DNA of 64,000 nt from the NCBI GenBank assembly GCA_963170055.1, contig CAUJGJ010000243.1, positions 295,001-359,000 of the forward strand. The letters run 5' to 3'. The stretch is from Halisarca cf. caerulea (lineage: Eukaryota; Porifera; Demospongiae; Chondrillida; Halisarcidae). A program made the translations under genes and the position numbers. Within the stretch, counting starts at the first letter, position 1. The number at the start of each line of letters is the position of its first letter. Of the stretch, positions 46,256 to 58,059 are shown piece by piece. Below the pieces are notes generated by a model. That model made no database searches. It saw nothing but the letters and a program-made list of their open reading frames with translations, and was not told the DNA's origin.

Positions 46256-46330
46256 TGACATTGTTCCAGACATTCCGGACACTTCTGGTGAAAGTAAAAA
46301 CAATATAGGGCCGCTTTCCGGCGGCCCAAA
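46229..46330. repeat. Hairpin repeat with (TA)n, inverted copy
   Basis: (TA)n at 46229-46256 is followed by GACATTGTTCCAGACATTCC, then CACTTCTGGTGAAAGTAAAA and a closing GGGCCGCTTTCCGGCGGCCC hairpin. This is the reverse complement of the unit at 38124-38199, with a TA instead of a TG tail. 45525-46228 holds an AAG-rich run (45966) but no supported gene. Confidence 0.7.
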
Positions 46331-46377
46331 AAATACCTTACTCTATAATTTTACTTGCAAATTTCGCATAATATATA

Positions 46378-46553
46378 CAGTGGAACCTGTCTATTGTGGT
46401 CACTGTGTAATGCAGCCATCTGTCTATACCAGCCACTAATTCTTCTCTGAATCAGTAGTAGTGTATGGTATTCTACCTCATTAAAGCAGCCACCTGTCTA
46501 TAACAGCCAAATAATTTCGTCCCAATGGTGACCGCAATAGACAGGTTCCACTG
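46378..46553. mobile_element. 176-bp MITE with TA target duplication
   Basis: TIRs CAGTGGAACCTGTCTATTG(T/C)GG are mirrored at both ends with TA on each side (46376-46377, 46554-46555). CAGTGGAACC-type ends are common in pogo/Tigger-derived MITEs. A half-similar stretch (CCGCTTTAATAAGGTGACTG, GGGTCCACTGTA) lies at 49165-49203. Confidence 0.85.
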
Positions 46554-47010
46554 TACTCGCAGCTAGGGGAGTAAATGGAAGTATTAGTATGCAAATCGAC
46601 TATTTTTCATTTAAATGTGTGGAATAATTTTGAGGTGCACGTTACACGTAACGTCACAAGGTGAATGAAAGTACCCCAATCCTATTCTTCAGTATGGGAA
46701 AAATGAAAATATCCTCAGCCCATTCCCCAGATGGAAGATATTGTTGACTCTTTTCGAGGTTGGAATTGGTAAAATTACGAGTTTTGTGGGGAAGAATAGC
46801 ACAAGGGTTCTACAGGTTACTAGCAATCATAAATGTGAACAATATGACCTCAAAGAACAGAAGAAGTAGTCCATAAGCATGTCATGTATTTGCATGAAAT
46901 GGAATAACTGGAGTACAGAAGGATGAAGGAGAAATGTGAAGGTATAGCACTCTACTTCAAAAGATAGCGGAGCACTATGCTTGAGTATTGCTGGGGAGAA
47001 CACTGGTGTG

Positions 47011-47014
47011 TGAA

Positions 47015-47048
<34 letters not shown>

Positions 47049-47077
47049 TGTGTGTGTGCGTGTGTATGTGTATGTGT

Positions 47078-47173
<96 letters not shown>

Positions 47174-47234
47174 CTGTGTGTGTGTGTGTGTGTCTGTGTG
47201 TGTGTGTATCTGTTTGTTTTTTGTGTGTGTGTGT
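47011..47234. repeat. (TG)n microsatellite
   Basis: About 220 bp of TG with TATG and TC variants. Nothing coding; 46556-47010 and 47235-47680 show no supported gene. Confidence 0.97.
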
Positions 47235-47680
47235 GGATCTGGCAAGTCAGCACACAACTTCATTGTGTTAATTAACACCTAAGTAGGTGATTATCATTGT
47301 GGAAGCGAGCCTGAGTCTGCATGAGAGGCTCAGGGATGAAGAATAGTCTAGTTTGAGTTTGTGACAGTGCATTCATGTTGGCTGCCAACTGCATAGGCTT
47401 TGGGTGGTTATGTGTTCAGATTTGGAGCAAAGATTGGCAATACGGATGAGGGTAGTCTATAGCATGATGCATAATATATAGGGCAGAAATCTGGCGGGGG
47501 ATGCAATTGAAGGCTGTCGAAACCATTGTACAAGTGTAGCTGTGTGTGGTGTGAAATAGGTGTACCCAATTGATGCTATACTCAAGTAATTTGTGCTTTT
47601 GGTGAGTGGATGTAGCCATGTGGATATTCCACACTGTATGGTAATAAAAATTGTAAAATGCAGGTGTATCTTATTATAAA

Positions 47681-47959
47681 GTGTATAAAAACCATTTAAG
47701 AATGATAAAATGATGTAGGATTGACTCAGGACAGTACAAAAAGGCCTTATCTAAAAAGGATCCTCCAAAAACACTTGGAACAAGGGTGAGTTGCAAAACA
47801 GGTACATGGCTAGATGGGCAAAGGGCAAGACAGGCATAGGGCTAGACTGGCATAGGGCTAGACAGAGTTTAATTGGACTGAGTGTACACTGTGCAAATTC
47901 CTACATCCCTCATGTGCAGCACATTATATGTATATGCTGCGGGATGTAGGAATTTGCAT
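47681..47959. repeat. Inverted-repeat unit, right copy
   Basis: Reverse-complement partner of 45195-45524. It ends with the same hairpin (AAATTCCTACATCCC ... GGGATGTAGGAATTT), has two to three TCTAGCCCTATGC units, and the CAAGTGTTTTTGGAGGATCC block. Confidence 0.7.
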
Positions 47960-48057
47960 CCATAGGAATAATGTTTGTAAGCTGACCTGTGTATGTCTTT
48001 TGTGTATGTGGAATATCCTTCATGCTATAGATCATGGTACCCTTTCTCCGTGTTCAG

Positions 48058-48123
48058 GTTTCAATCCTGGGACGAAGCGTTTGCCTGAAATATCTGCCAG
48101 CTCTTTTACTAAGAAAAGACAAG
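48058..48123 (+). CDS. Host-gene exon B1 (duplicated small exon, GC donor)
   Basis: The acceptor is CCGTGTTCAG and the exon is phase 1. It reads GFNPGTKRLPEISASSF then TKKRQ. The homologous exon B2 at 54079-54144 ends CAAG|GTATTACC; here the same place is CAAG|GCATTACC, so either a GC-AG intron is used or splicing moves to GGTAATC at 48138 (81 bp, also phase 1). The two Lys/Arg-rich patches (KR and KKR) resemble a bipartite nuclear signal. It lies in a duplicated block of about 270 bp shared with 53990-54260. Confidence 0.5.
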
Positions 48124-48320
48124 GCATTACCTTAATGGGTAATCACACATGTGTGTAACAAAACAGTGTACCTTGGCTATTAATTTTGAATACCATCACA
48201 AAGTATTTGCTGTATTATATGGGGCATAAGTTGCAGTTTTGTTGGCTAAGTCTGGTAATATATTGAGTGTTACTTATGCAACACATATCATACATGCAAA
48301 AATTTTCACAAGATGAACAA

Positions 48321-48573
48321 GCGATTCGAGTTAAAAAAAACACGTGGGTCGCCTACAGCCCTGGAAACTCGAATTGCTTGGAATCATCGTTATTGACTAA
48401 AATTATACTTCGAAGAACTCTTCTGGTCTAAAAGACTCTTCGCTGATAAAATCAGGAGCAAACGAATGAATTTCACCGAAATATAGCCAAAAGATTATGT
48501 ACCGACTTCGTGTCCGCCATGTTGTCTACATATATATATATATATATAATATTTTATATAATATATATATTTG

Positions 48574-48657
<84 letters not shown>

Positions 48658-48683
48658 TCGTTCCGGACGTTCTGGACACATTT
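48321..48683. repeat. Hairpin + (TA)n repeat, divergent copy
   Basis: A foldback of GATTCGAGTT with AACTCGAATTGCTTGG (48321-48382) is followed by unique sequence, about 120 bp of (TA)n (48531-48653) and GACATCGTTCCGGACGTTC. These match the outer foldback and the GGAACAATGTC-type segment of the family at 11270 and 46257. Confidence 0.55.
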
Positions 48684-49547
48684 TGCAGATTGGAAGCTAT
48701 GCGCAAATTTTTAACTTGTGAAAACTTAGGTATTGTGCAGGTGTTTATTGCCCGAGGGGCGAGTGCACTAAAGAGCCAATGTATAGTTGGCCATACAATA
48801 ATTTACTTGTTGTGGGCGCTTAACTTGTTTTTCCTATTAGGCTGTGTGAGGTGTTTTTGGTGAGCTGCATTATACTTTTGTATGGCGTGCGAATTGACTT
48901 AATTGTCAAAAGGTAATTGTTATCATAATACTAGGCGCTTGCTTGATACTGCACACTTTTTGACAAAAGGTCACCAAAAGTGCACACTACTTTGCTTTGA
49001 TGTTTGCCGCATCGTGCATCGTACAACAATTTATGTTACTGTGCTTCCCATCCAGAAGGTGACAGGTAATGCATTAGATAGACTGGGTTAAACGGATTAT
49101 AGTGTCTGGGAATAGATGGTTAATTGTTCGGGACTGGAGTTAGGGACCATTTTAGGCAGTTGGCCGCTTTAATAAGGTGACTGCTGACACAGGGTCCACT
49201 GTAGTAAGTACTTGTCAATGATTAAGCATCCAGATTTATCTCATGATGATGCCATACATCAAAGGAGCCACTTTGGCAGTATAATGAATTTACCACCTGG
49301 TAATAAACTGCAAGAAATACAGTACTTGACTTCAATCATTAAACATCGATGTATGTTTTAAGGGACTTCCATAATGATCAAGTTGACTTTTAAGTTGTTT
49401 GAAGTGGATAAATACTCGAACGGCTCACTTGGACAGACTTATTACACACCTGTCTGCCCTCGGGTGGTTATTGCCCTCCTGTCTCAAGCAGTAAATGCGA
49501 TACTCCGTCACAGATGTGTAGTAAGTACTAGTTACTACAAGGCCTTG

Positions 49548-49626
49548 AGGGCGTAACGTGTTGCTAACCGCAGACCCGAGAGCGTGTAGTGCCCAAGAAG
49601 TGAGGTTAGTAGCACGTTACGCTCGA
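49548..49626. other. Long hairpin
   Basis: GCGTAACGTGTTGCTAACC pairs with GGTTAGTAGCACGTTACGC across a 40-bp loop. It may be part of an unrecognised repeat; GTTACTAAC and GTTAGTAAG recur near 51090. 48991-49547 and 49627-49941 show no supported gene. Confidence 0.5.
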
Positions 49627-49945
49627 CAAAGGGCCTGTTTAGCACAAGAATATGGGCCCTCATAAAGCACGGTAAATTTGTATATGATCAGGAATGGTAT
49701 AACAGCTGCAGCTGGTAAGGAAGGATTTGCTCGCAGAATCTGAAGTTCTGTTCAATAGATGAAGCGATCACAGGCCATTGTCCTGCAGCTGAAAGCGATT
49801 TACCCGCGGAACCTAAAGTTCTGTTCGAATTCACGCTAGAAAACGACAACTTTAAGGAGTTCACTTGAGGTTACGTGCCTAAAACACCTCGTGTGACACC
49901 TAAAAGTGCATTACCTGCGCTCACTTTCAGAGGGTGCACCTTTAA

Positions 49946-50820
49946 CCCTTTATCGTGGACATGTGCGCTCGCGAAAAACAGGTTGTTGTGGACAGGTCAC
50001 TATAGTGGCTGTGGGAGATAAGTGAATCTTAGCGAAATTTGTTTAAATTTTATATGCAGGTTACGTGTGGTGATAAGGGCACATGCTAGGAATTTGAGGG
50101 CTGTGGTACACATTACAAAGAAGTTAGAACTAATAGTAAATAGTACAAAACGAACTAAAATTCGGTGTTATGCAGAGATTATGCGATGATATGCGGAATT
50201 ATGCAAAGTTTTACAATGATTTGGTATTCTACAAATATAGTTCTTGGCTAAAACGACCAGTTACAAGCGCTTTCATATTGTACTGGCTCCAATTGTACTT
50301 GTTTTGTGCCCTCAATAGAGTGATCCTTGAAATGATGTCGAAAATCAAGAGGAAATGAGATCGTTTGTCGGATTTCGCACCAAAGATTCTTTGCTTGCTT
50401 TCTACCATCTTTAGTGCTATTTCTTCAGCTGCTACTGAACAAAATGTACAAGTTTGGTCTGTTCCTTATCTGTGGATAGTGCTACATTTGTAAAGTTTAT
50501 GAATGGAAAGTAATCCTTTCGAACCTTGTCTTTTTTTCACCAGTCGGTGGAACTTTTATACCCTTACGTTTCAACCTTTTACAAGTGAGTGTGTGCAAAT
50601 TTCTCTTAGTTATGTATTCAGTTGTGCTTCAAGAAGGCTTGGCTAGCTTTAACAGTGTTAGTTGTGACCAAAATAATCCAATTCGCTCCAAAAATGATAG
50701 AAAAAGAAGGAGCCACTATAGTGGCCCGTCCACAATAACGGTTACACAATTTCACCACTGAGCCCACAACACGGATTGGTCATGCGCGAGGCACTATAGT
50801 GGCCCGTCCACAATAAAGGG
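49946..50820. mobile_element. piggyBac-like nonautonomous element P1
   Basis: Ends CCCTTTATCGTGGAC and (mirrored) CCCTTTATTGTGGAC are both flanked by TTAA (49942-49945, 50821-50824). Subterminal CACTATAGTGGC palindromes occur at both ends and GGAGCCACTATAGTGGCC at about 50702. It has no coding sequence. CCC-starting TIRs with a TTAA target are the piggyBac signature. Interior sequence (GTACACATTACAAAGAAGTTA) is shared with 58060-58920. Confidence 0.8.
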
Positions 50821-51197
50821 TTAACATCTACAAGTTTCAGCATTGTTCCAAAGTGCCCCACGTACCGTCGATGTCATCAATCCAACCACATGTCTCAAAA
50901 TCACACGACAATCCTTCGCTGTTCCTACTTTACTACAAAGGCTACAGTGAAATCCGCCTAAAACAATTTATTAAACTTTGTATTCACCTGCCATTTGTTA
51001 CAATTCTACTTGACTATGAAACTTGTCGATCTGCAGTTTACTTAGCTGATTGATTCCAATAACCTTCAAGTAAATGCCTAGGTCTCATACAAGTTACTAA
51101 CCGTGCAAGCTTGGTTAGTAAGTTATTTACTAACATACCAGTCTCTTTGATGTATGATGTCATCATGTGATAAATAGTACTTACTACATGAGTTTAA

Positions 51198-52672
51198 CCC
51201 TCTATCGTGGATGAGCCACTATAGTGGCTCGCGCGGGACCAATCCCTGTTGTGGGCTAAATGGTGAAATTGCATAACCGTAGTCGTGGAAAAGCCACTAT
51301 AGTGGCTCCTTCTTTTTCAAGTATTTTCGAAGCAAATTCGATTGCTTTCGGCACGTTAACAGTTTTAACCGATTATACGTCACTTTTATTATGTCATGCA
51401 CACGATTTATGGCCGAATTAATATTTACTATAATAGATGCAAAAAGCCCACCCACGGTGAAGGAAGCGATGACGTCTAAACGAGAGAAAAATAACGGTAG
51501 AAGCTTGAAATGAACAACCATGGTTTTCTCTCCGGTTAAGCAGCAGCACGAACAACTGAGCAGCAGCTTAGAACTGAGAAGATATGCTACAAGAACATGT
51601 AACACGAGCGCCAAAGTTGCTTCGAAGACTTTTCGTTCGTTTACGGTCGATTCTCGCTCTTTGCGCAATTGTCGCACATCATTCTGGCAAGCGTTGTCCA
51701 GGCTATCTTCGATGCTAGTTAGAAGGCAATATGGCATTCCTAAGCGGAATAACAACGAATCTTACAGTTGCCATTTTTTCTCAAGCCCAGTGCCAAAGTT
51801 GCTTCGAAGATTTTTCATTCGTTTACAGTCGAATCTCGTCCTTTGTGCAATTCACGTATATCATTTAGTCAAGCGTTGTCCAGGCTATCTTCGATGCTAG
51901 TTAGAAGGCAATATGGCTTTCCTAAGTGGAATAACAACGACTCTTACGGTTGCCATTCTTTCTTACACCATATGGCGTATTTGGCCATAACCTGCATTAC
52001 GCCATATGGCGTAATTGGCGTAAAGCTAGCCAAGCTTATAAGAAACACAAATGAATACTTAACTAAAGGAAATTTCCTCACACTAACTTGGAATAGATCG
52101 AAATCTAAGTGTATAAAAGTTCCGCCGACGGGTGAAAATACTCAATGTTCCAACAGCTTACTTTCACCACAGAAACAATCTTGAAGTAGCGCAAATCCAC
52201 TGTGGGGTACCAAACAAACCCTAAATGAGTAGTTCGTCCAATATCAGCTGAAGGTAAAGTCCTGTCCCTTTAGGAAGCGAGTAAAGAAACTGCCGTGCGA
52301 ATTCCGTCAAACGATGGAATTTCTTCCTGATTTTGGCATCATTTCGAAGGATTACTCTTCAGAGGATACGAAAAGGTACAGTTGCAAGTAGTAAGTGCAA
52401 GAGCTTGTATCTCTTCGTTTTTGCCAAGAACCGCATTTCGAAGACACAAATTCTTCGTAAAACATTGCATATTTGTTATAACTTCGTTGTAACATGCACC
52501 ACAGCTCTTGAATTGCTGGCATGTGCACTTATCACCACACATAGTCTGCATATAAAATTTGAACTAATTTCGCTAAGATACTTTGATCTCCCACAACTAC
52601 TAGTTGAGCCACTATAGTGGCTTTTCCACCATAACACGTTTTTCGCGGGCACTTTTGTTCCACGATAAAGGG
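51198..52672. mobile_element. piggyBac-like nonautonomous element P2
   Basis: Ends CCCTCTATCGTGGA and (mirrored) CCCTTTATCGTGGAA are flanked by TTAA (51194-51197, 52673-52676). GAGCCACTATAGTGGCTC occurs near both ends. The first 160 bp matches P1 right end in inverted orientation. The interior carries two tandem copies of an approximately 185-bp unit (51603-51963; shared GCAAGCGTTGTCCAGGCTAT). Open frames inside come from this duplication and are not supported as genes. 50825-51193 is unassigned. Confidence 0.8.
51603..51963. repeat. Two-copy tandem repeat, about 185 bp
   Basis: GCCAAAGTTGCTTCGAAGA begins each unit, and both contain TCTTCGATGCTAGTTAGAAG and GGAATAACAACGA. Divergence is roughly 10-15 percent by eye. 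It is internal to P2. Confidence 0.85.
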
Positions 52673-52933
52673 TTAAGCGGAGGGGATGCACCCCTCTCTG
52701 GCAATCATTTAAATTGGGCCAGTCTTCATGGCATGTGCCATTGATGACCTGGAGCCTCCGATGTATCTAATCTGCACAATTTGAGCAGTGAAAACCCAGT
52801 AATGCATCAAACAGTGTTCATGGTCTGGCCATAGGATTTAGCACACTGGTACTACACAGTCTCCACTTCCTTCTCACTCAAGTGTTTGTCAAATGAATTA
52901 CTTTTAAAATTCATTTAATTACTTCTGTCATTC

Positions 52934-53878
52934 GCAGGTGAGTTATGTCCGATTTTGGACATAACACAAAATGGCCGACGCTTCGTAGGCACTAAAATTA
53001 ACCCCCGGTTTTTGCTTTCTGCAATGGGTAATAATGACACAAACCTGCTATTCTACATTACAAACATATTGAAGTGATGTTGGTGTTCTCTTTAAGACAA
53101 TCTACAAGTCGAACGTCCCACTACACGCAATTTCTTCAGCTACTGTCGAAAAGACAAAAAAGCAAAATCGTGGTGGTAAAAATCTCAGCTTCTGAGTTAA
53201 CACGACATTAGGTTCACACGACTCCTTAGATACATAAGTGCCCTAAAAGATTCCTTGAGCCCGGTAGCTCAAAGCACGGCTGTTATGTCCAGGGGTTTCC
53301 GTCGTTTTCGGAGGTCTCCAACCACAAAACATGGGACATAACTCGAACGGTAGAAGGTACAAAGCTCCAGTAAGCATTTCAGCGAGTTATTATGAATTTG
53401 GAGTCAAAAATACCAGTGCGATGAGCTAAGCCGGTAGCTAAAAGATTTTCTGCTGGCAAGGTCCGCTGTTCCCAGTGAACGTAATCATACTTGAAATTCT
53501 TTTCTTTCATAGACAATATAGAATGTTCCAAGGTGCAACCACACGCACAAAAAACCAAAACGGCATAAGTCGATTGCAGAAATGGTCGCTCTTAGCGCAC
53601 TAATGCCTCAAAACTACTGTTTAGGCTGTTTAGGCATTACACACTATGTGTGTGTTGCTTTCATCTAAATTAAATGTACAAACTAGAATAACACTGTTCA
53701 GGATTCGGAAGAAAAGGTCTAAAATTTGAAGAAAGGTTTTACAGCGGCCATTTTCACAAATTATCCCTATGTTTATGAATACCCTGTGTTGTTCTGGCAT
53801 AAAACAATCCCATCTATTCCAGTGCTTTGCTAGTGTCTTCCATTTGATTTATGTCCAAATCAGGCATAACATACCTGC
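52934..53878. mobile_element. GCAGGT/GTTATGTCC element, copy 2 (full length)
   Basis: The left end GCAGGTGAGTTATGTCCGAT and right end read inward GCAGGTATGTTATGCCTGAT match over about 30 bp. It is 945 bp, without later insertions. The centre (53280-53345) has TTATGTCCAGGGGTTTCC and GGGACATAAC. No target duplication of standard length is evident. 52677-52933 and 53879-54078 show nothing else. Confidence 0.8.
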
Positions 53879-54078
53879 ACAGCCTACTCTTGTGCTGCTC
53901 AAGGTCATGATGATTATTGAATCACTATCCATGAAAAACATACCGAAACCCTTAATTCTTTTAATCTGAACATAACTTACTATATACCAGGTTTCATGTA
54001 AGACTTGTGCATGTGTTGTGTGTATGTGGAATATCCTTCATACTATAAAAGATCATGATACCCTTTCTCTGTGTTCAG

Positions 54079-54144
54079 TTTTCAATCCAGGGAGAAAGCG
54101 TTTGCCTGAAGCATCTTCCAGCTCTTTTGCTAAGAAAAGACAAG
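54079..54144 (+). CDS. Host-gene exon B2 (duplicate of 48058-48123)
   Basis: The acceptor is TCTGTGTTCAG and the donor CAAG|GTATTA. It is 66 bp, phase 1-1. It reads FNPGRKRLPEASSSSFAKKRQ, and 17 of its 22 codons specify the same residue as B1. The surrounding 270 bp of intron is also duplicated, so a genomic block was copied about 6 kb downstream. It is the last exon of the series I can support; 54145-54474 is intron-like. Confidence 0.5.
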
Positions 54145-54471
54145 GTATTACCTTTTATGTAACAAAATAGTGTACCTTGGCTATTAATTTTAAATACCTT
54201 AACAAAGTATTTGCTGTATTTTATGGGGCATAAGTTGCAGTTTGTTGGCTGAATCTGGTAAAATATGGGGTGCTACTTATGCAACAAATACAAAATACAA
54301 ATTTGTGCACATACAAAATTTCGCGGGATGAAAAAACTTTTGTGGATTTTGCAGCTTGGAAGCACAAAGATTTTCAACCTGTGTAATTTTGTGCTTGTGC
54401 CCATCAAAAGTACAGGAGTTATGGAGAAGCAATTTTCGGATTGTTCACACTTTGTTTTTTAGGGTTTGTTT

Positions 54472-54474
<3 letters not shown>

Positions 54475-54531
<57 letters not shown>

Positions 54532-54567
54532 TGTTTTCATTTGGACTTCTGGTGTGTAACGCTCGTC

Positions 54568-54611
<44 letters not shown>

Positions 54612-54652
54612 TTTTTTTTTTTTTTTTTTTATATATATATATATATATATAT
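54475..54652. repeat. (TA)n tracts and left half of a hairpin repeat
   Basis: (TA)n at 54475-54525, then TATATTGTTTTCATTTGGAC and GTGTGTAACGCTCGTCCG (matching 11281-11333), then (TA)n, a T run and more (TA)n to 54652. The second half of the same repeat is at 57865-58025, so the retrotransposon between them was inserted in its TA tract. Confidence 0.75.
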
Positions 54653-57600
54653 CAATGTAAGTTACAACATACATGCAAGGAAAAAGCAGTAAATATAAAT
54701 AAAAACAATGAACACTAACACAATGAGCTACAGGGTACTAGTACCCAAAATAGAGACAGCGTTAAACTTCTGAATGCATACACTGATTTGTTGAATCAAA
54801 ATGTTCAAAGATAGGTCTTGAGACACGGTACGGAGACGATGGCCCAGGGACTTGAGGAATTCCTGGGCACCATTGCCGAAAACACCAGAAGTCTCAATTG
54901 TGATTGGGACGAAATCGTGGGTTGATTCTATGTCCTGATATAGTGCTCTTTTCCTGCTCTCGGCTTGGTTTGCCACCATCCCAGCTCCTGAGGCAGCCAG
55001 TGAAAGGTAGGTGGGGGCAAAGGTGTCACAGCATGTGAAGTCCCAAGCCAGAGGGCGACCTGATCTCCAAGGAGTCACAGTAACACCATCCACCCTCTTT
55101 CCATCAGTCCTGAATAAACCTGGAGGTTCAAGGATAGATGGAACATTGATGGATGCTAGGGCTGTTTTTAACATGGCATTCATGTTGGCATGTCTGGGGT
55201 GGCGGCCTGCACTTCTCCCACAATGGAGGCCATGGGTACCTGAAGCATCAACGTGGTTCTCACATAAGGCACATTGGTGGGGGGAAGCCAGGGGGACTCC
55301 AAGGCGCAAGCCAACTGCTATCCTCACAGAGTCGTCATCCATACGGAGACCAAGTGATGAAACAGGAGGGGCATTAAGCCAAGCCCCGGACTCTTTCCTT
55401 TGTGAGGCTAGCAAGCGGGCCTTATCCACAGCATTTGCTGAAGAGAGTAAGGATGAGACAGTGGCGTTGATGATAGGTGCATCCCAAGACCGCTGTTTGG
55501 TGGCTGTGGGTCCAATGGGGGCTCCTCTGTGTGGTCTCCACTCCAAGGAAACAGAGCATTTGTCCTGATTGTTCAAGGAAAGCCTGAAAGTGTCTGAGGC
55601 AAGATGGACTGTGTCAATGCAGAGGTACCATCAGCTGATGCAATGAATGGAAAGTTGGCCAGCTTGGTGAAACTCCTGATACCCAAGCCTCCTGCCCGAA
55701 CGGGCAATGAAGCCTGAGCCCATGCCTCATCACTGATGTGCACATTACAAATATCCTCCAAGAGGGACTTCTGAAGGCTATCCAATTCTGGTAGGATGGG
55801 TGAATCAAAAACACGGGGCAGTGCGGAGAACGTATAACACCTTAGGTAGAGCTAGGGCATTCTTCAATAGACACAGGCCATCATGAGAGTGTAGTAACCT
55901 CAGACGTTCACCAAGACGTTCAAGGGATGCTTTCTTGGTGGACAAAACCTGGTTGATGCTCTGAGGTCCTCCAATGGGGGAGCCCAGGAGGCAAGCATCT
56001 GCAGGGTCAGTGATCTGAAACATAGGTGAAATTGACTGAATGCCTTGACGAGTGATGTCATCAACACAGATCACTTCACTCTTGGAATGATTGATGGCCA
56101 GGCCTAAATCGTCACTCACTTGTTCAATCCGCTTGAAGTCTGCCACCACATCCTCAAGTGGACCGCCAATTGTACCATCATCAAGATAAAAAATCTTGAA
56201 CTCAGACTTCAGGGAAACAAGCAACTGGTGGATGGTCAGACTAAACAGAAGGGGGCCCAGAGGATCTCCCTGCTGAACGCCCTCTGCTGAGTCAAGTATA
56301 TGTTTCCCGAAAAAAAGGAGGGAAGGCTGGTTGTATGCAGCATAGACAAAGTTGAAGATGCCAGGGGCCTCACTCAGAACAGCTTCCAACATCTTGTCTC
56401 TCCTGATACAGTTGAATGCGTTCTTGAAGTCCACCTTGAGGAGGAGATGGCCAGGTTGGATCTGATGTAGGTAAGTCCGAGCAGCATGCACTGCAGCTTC
56501 TGACCCCATAGGGGTACCGTAGCCTAGCTGAAGTGGAGCCAGCAAAAGACCCATCTCATCCCGAACAGAAAAACTGGCACACTTGGCCACCAATCTTCTC
56601 AAAGTGCACCCAACTGCAATGGGGCGTACACCTCCACAACTCTTGTTAAGGGCAACCAAGGATGCACCAAACAGGTAAGGCCTGGCATCAGCTAGGATAT
56701 CACCAGCAAGGACAAAATTCACAAAGCGAGTTAGGGATTCCAAGACAATTTGTGAACTAAGGTTGGAGCGGCCAGCAACTAAGTCCTTTAGGTGTTGGGG
56801 ACGTAAGCCATCCGGTCCACCAGCAGACCCTGCTGGGAAAGATCGGATGGCAGATAGAACCTGTGAGGAGGACACCTCTTGGGGTGTTGGTCTTGGGTCT
56901 GGGGAAGTAGAGCCGTCAGAAAGGGGGTGGCGGGGTGGATGTTTCTCTTTGAGCTTACTGAGGGTGGAAGCGTCAGTAGGAGCAAAGGATTCATCCGAAC
57001 TAACAATCTTAACTGCTCCTCGGAAATTCCCCTCCTCTAGTTTTGCAGCCACGCGAGCAGCTAAGGATCTCAAAGGGTCCTTGGAGGATACAAATGTAAA
57101 TTCCTGGGTACTGGGTTTGAAAGAGCTACTCCCATTGTTTTCCTCCATGATTGCTCGGCGAATATGGGCTACTAAATTTCTCCTGTGACCCCTCCTAGGT
57201 GGAGAATTGAGACAGTTCCGACAGAATAGAAACAGGCGCTCCCAAGCTGCCCTGCAGTTGGAGGACGTTACCTGATCCAGAATGTCCGATAATCTTCTCG
57301 CTATTTGATCCCTGGCCGGTCGTGGGATTCTGCCAAGGACGGTTACTGAAGCTCTACCTGGGTTGAGAGGGCCTAATGTCGATGAATCTTCGCTGCGCGC
57401 TGTCGAGGGAGAGGAAGACGGCGTGACGTTACTTGATGGCGAAGGTGATCCCACTGTCGCGCTAGGATTTAGTACAGCGGGCGGCAAGCCTGAACCCGAA
57501 CATCTTGCCGATGTAGGGCCGTGAAGCCAAATGTTCCCGTCCTTTCGAATAGGCATTGATCTACCACAAACCGAACAGCTGGCATTGGGGAAGCGGCCGA

Positions 57601-57790
57601 TAGATGACATCGCCACAAGGAGCACAGTGGATAGCACGATGAAATAAACCTTAGGAAAAAAATAACAAATTACTTTGTCTTTATTGTAGACCATCAGAAG
57701 ACTAAATCGATCAAAAATTTGAAGACAATTGTGGGTTCTAACAAGCACACTCCTTCTCCACGTTTGTCGCCATCTTGCGACGTCAATCAA
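54653..57790 (-). pseudogene. Non-LTR retrotransposon, RT plus probable restriction-like endonuclease
   Basis: Minus strand. The frame from 57790 (probable start 57610, MSSIGRFPNAS) has an N-terminal CCHC-like finger (CSVCGRSMPIRKDG, then LHGPTSARC). A reverse transcriptase follows with PAGSAGGPDGLRPQHL, LLKVDFKNAFNCIRRD, GVQQGDPLGPLLFSL and FYLDDGTIGG. A T-run frameshift near 55817 and another near 55573 break the frame. Downstream, at 55300-54900, comes CALCENHVDASGTHGLHC, RHPRH, then KRVDGVTVTPW and LAWDFTCCDT. This looks like the CCHC plus (K/R)xD...D core of restriction-like endonucleases in R2/NeSL-type elements, though the usual PD is VD here. The clade is inferred from motif order only. 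The 3-prime end (plus-strand left) abuts T and TA tracts. Confidence 0.75.
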
Positions 57791-57796
57791 AAAAAT

Positions 57797-57811
57797 AAAA
57801 AATAAAAATAA

Positions 57812-57868
<57 letters not shown>

Positions 57869-58025
57869 TAGGAATTGTTTGAAAACAATTGCCAAATATG
57901 GCAATTGTTTTCAAAACAATCGTCCAGTTACAATAAACAGTATGTTCAATGAATGTTCAGCTGTGCACTTACACTCCAATGCTTTGCAAGTGATTCGAGT
58001 GCGTTTTTAACTCGAATTACTTGTT
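57797..58025. repeat. (TA)n and right half of a hairpin repeat
   Basis: An A-rich then TA tract to 57864 is followed by GTTATAGGAATTGTTTGAAA, CAATTGCCAAATATGGCAAT and the foldback GATTCGAGT / ACTCGAATTACTTG. It matches 11430-11612 closely but lacks the 20-bp GCGGCAGCCCC insert seen there. Confidence 0.8.
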
Positions 58026-58059
58026 CTTTTTGTGTTGGTTTCATATGAGTTAAGTGGGA

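Noticed and set aside
51520..52184. Two open frames of 126 and 138 codons
   Set aside because: They arise from a tandem duplication inside a noncoding TTAA element and show no recognisable domain.
54441..54692. Ile-Tyr-rich frames here and at 48497-48863
   Set aside because: They are translations of TA microsatellites.
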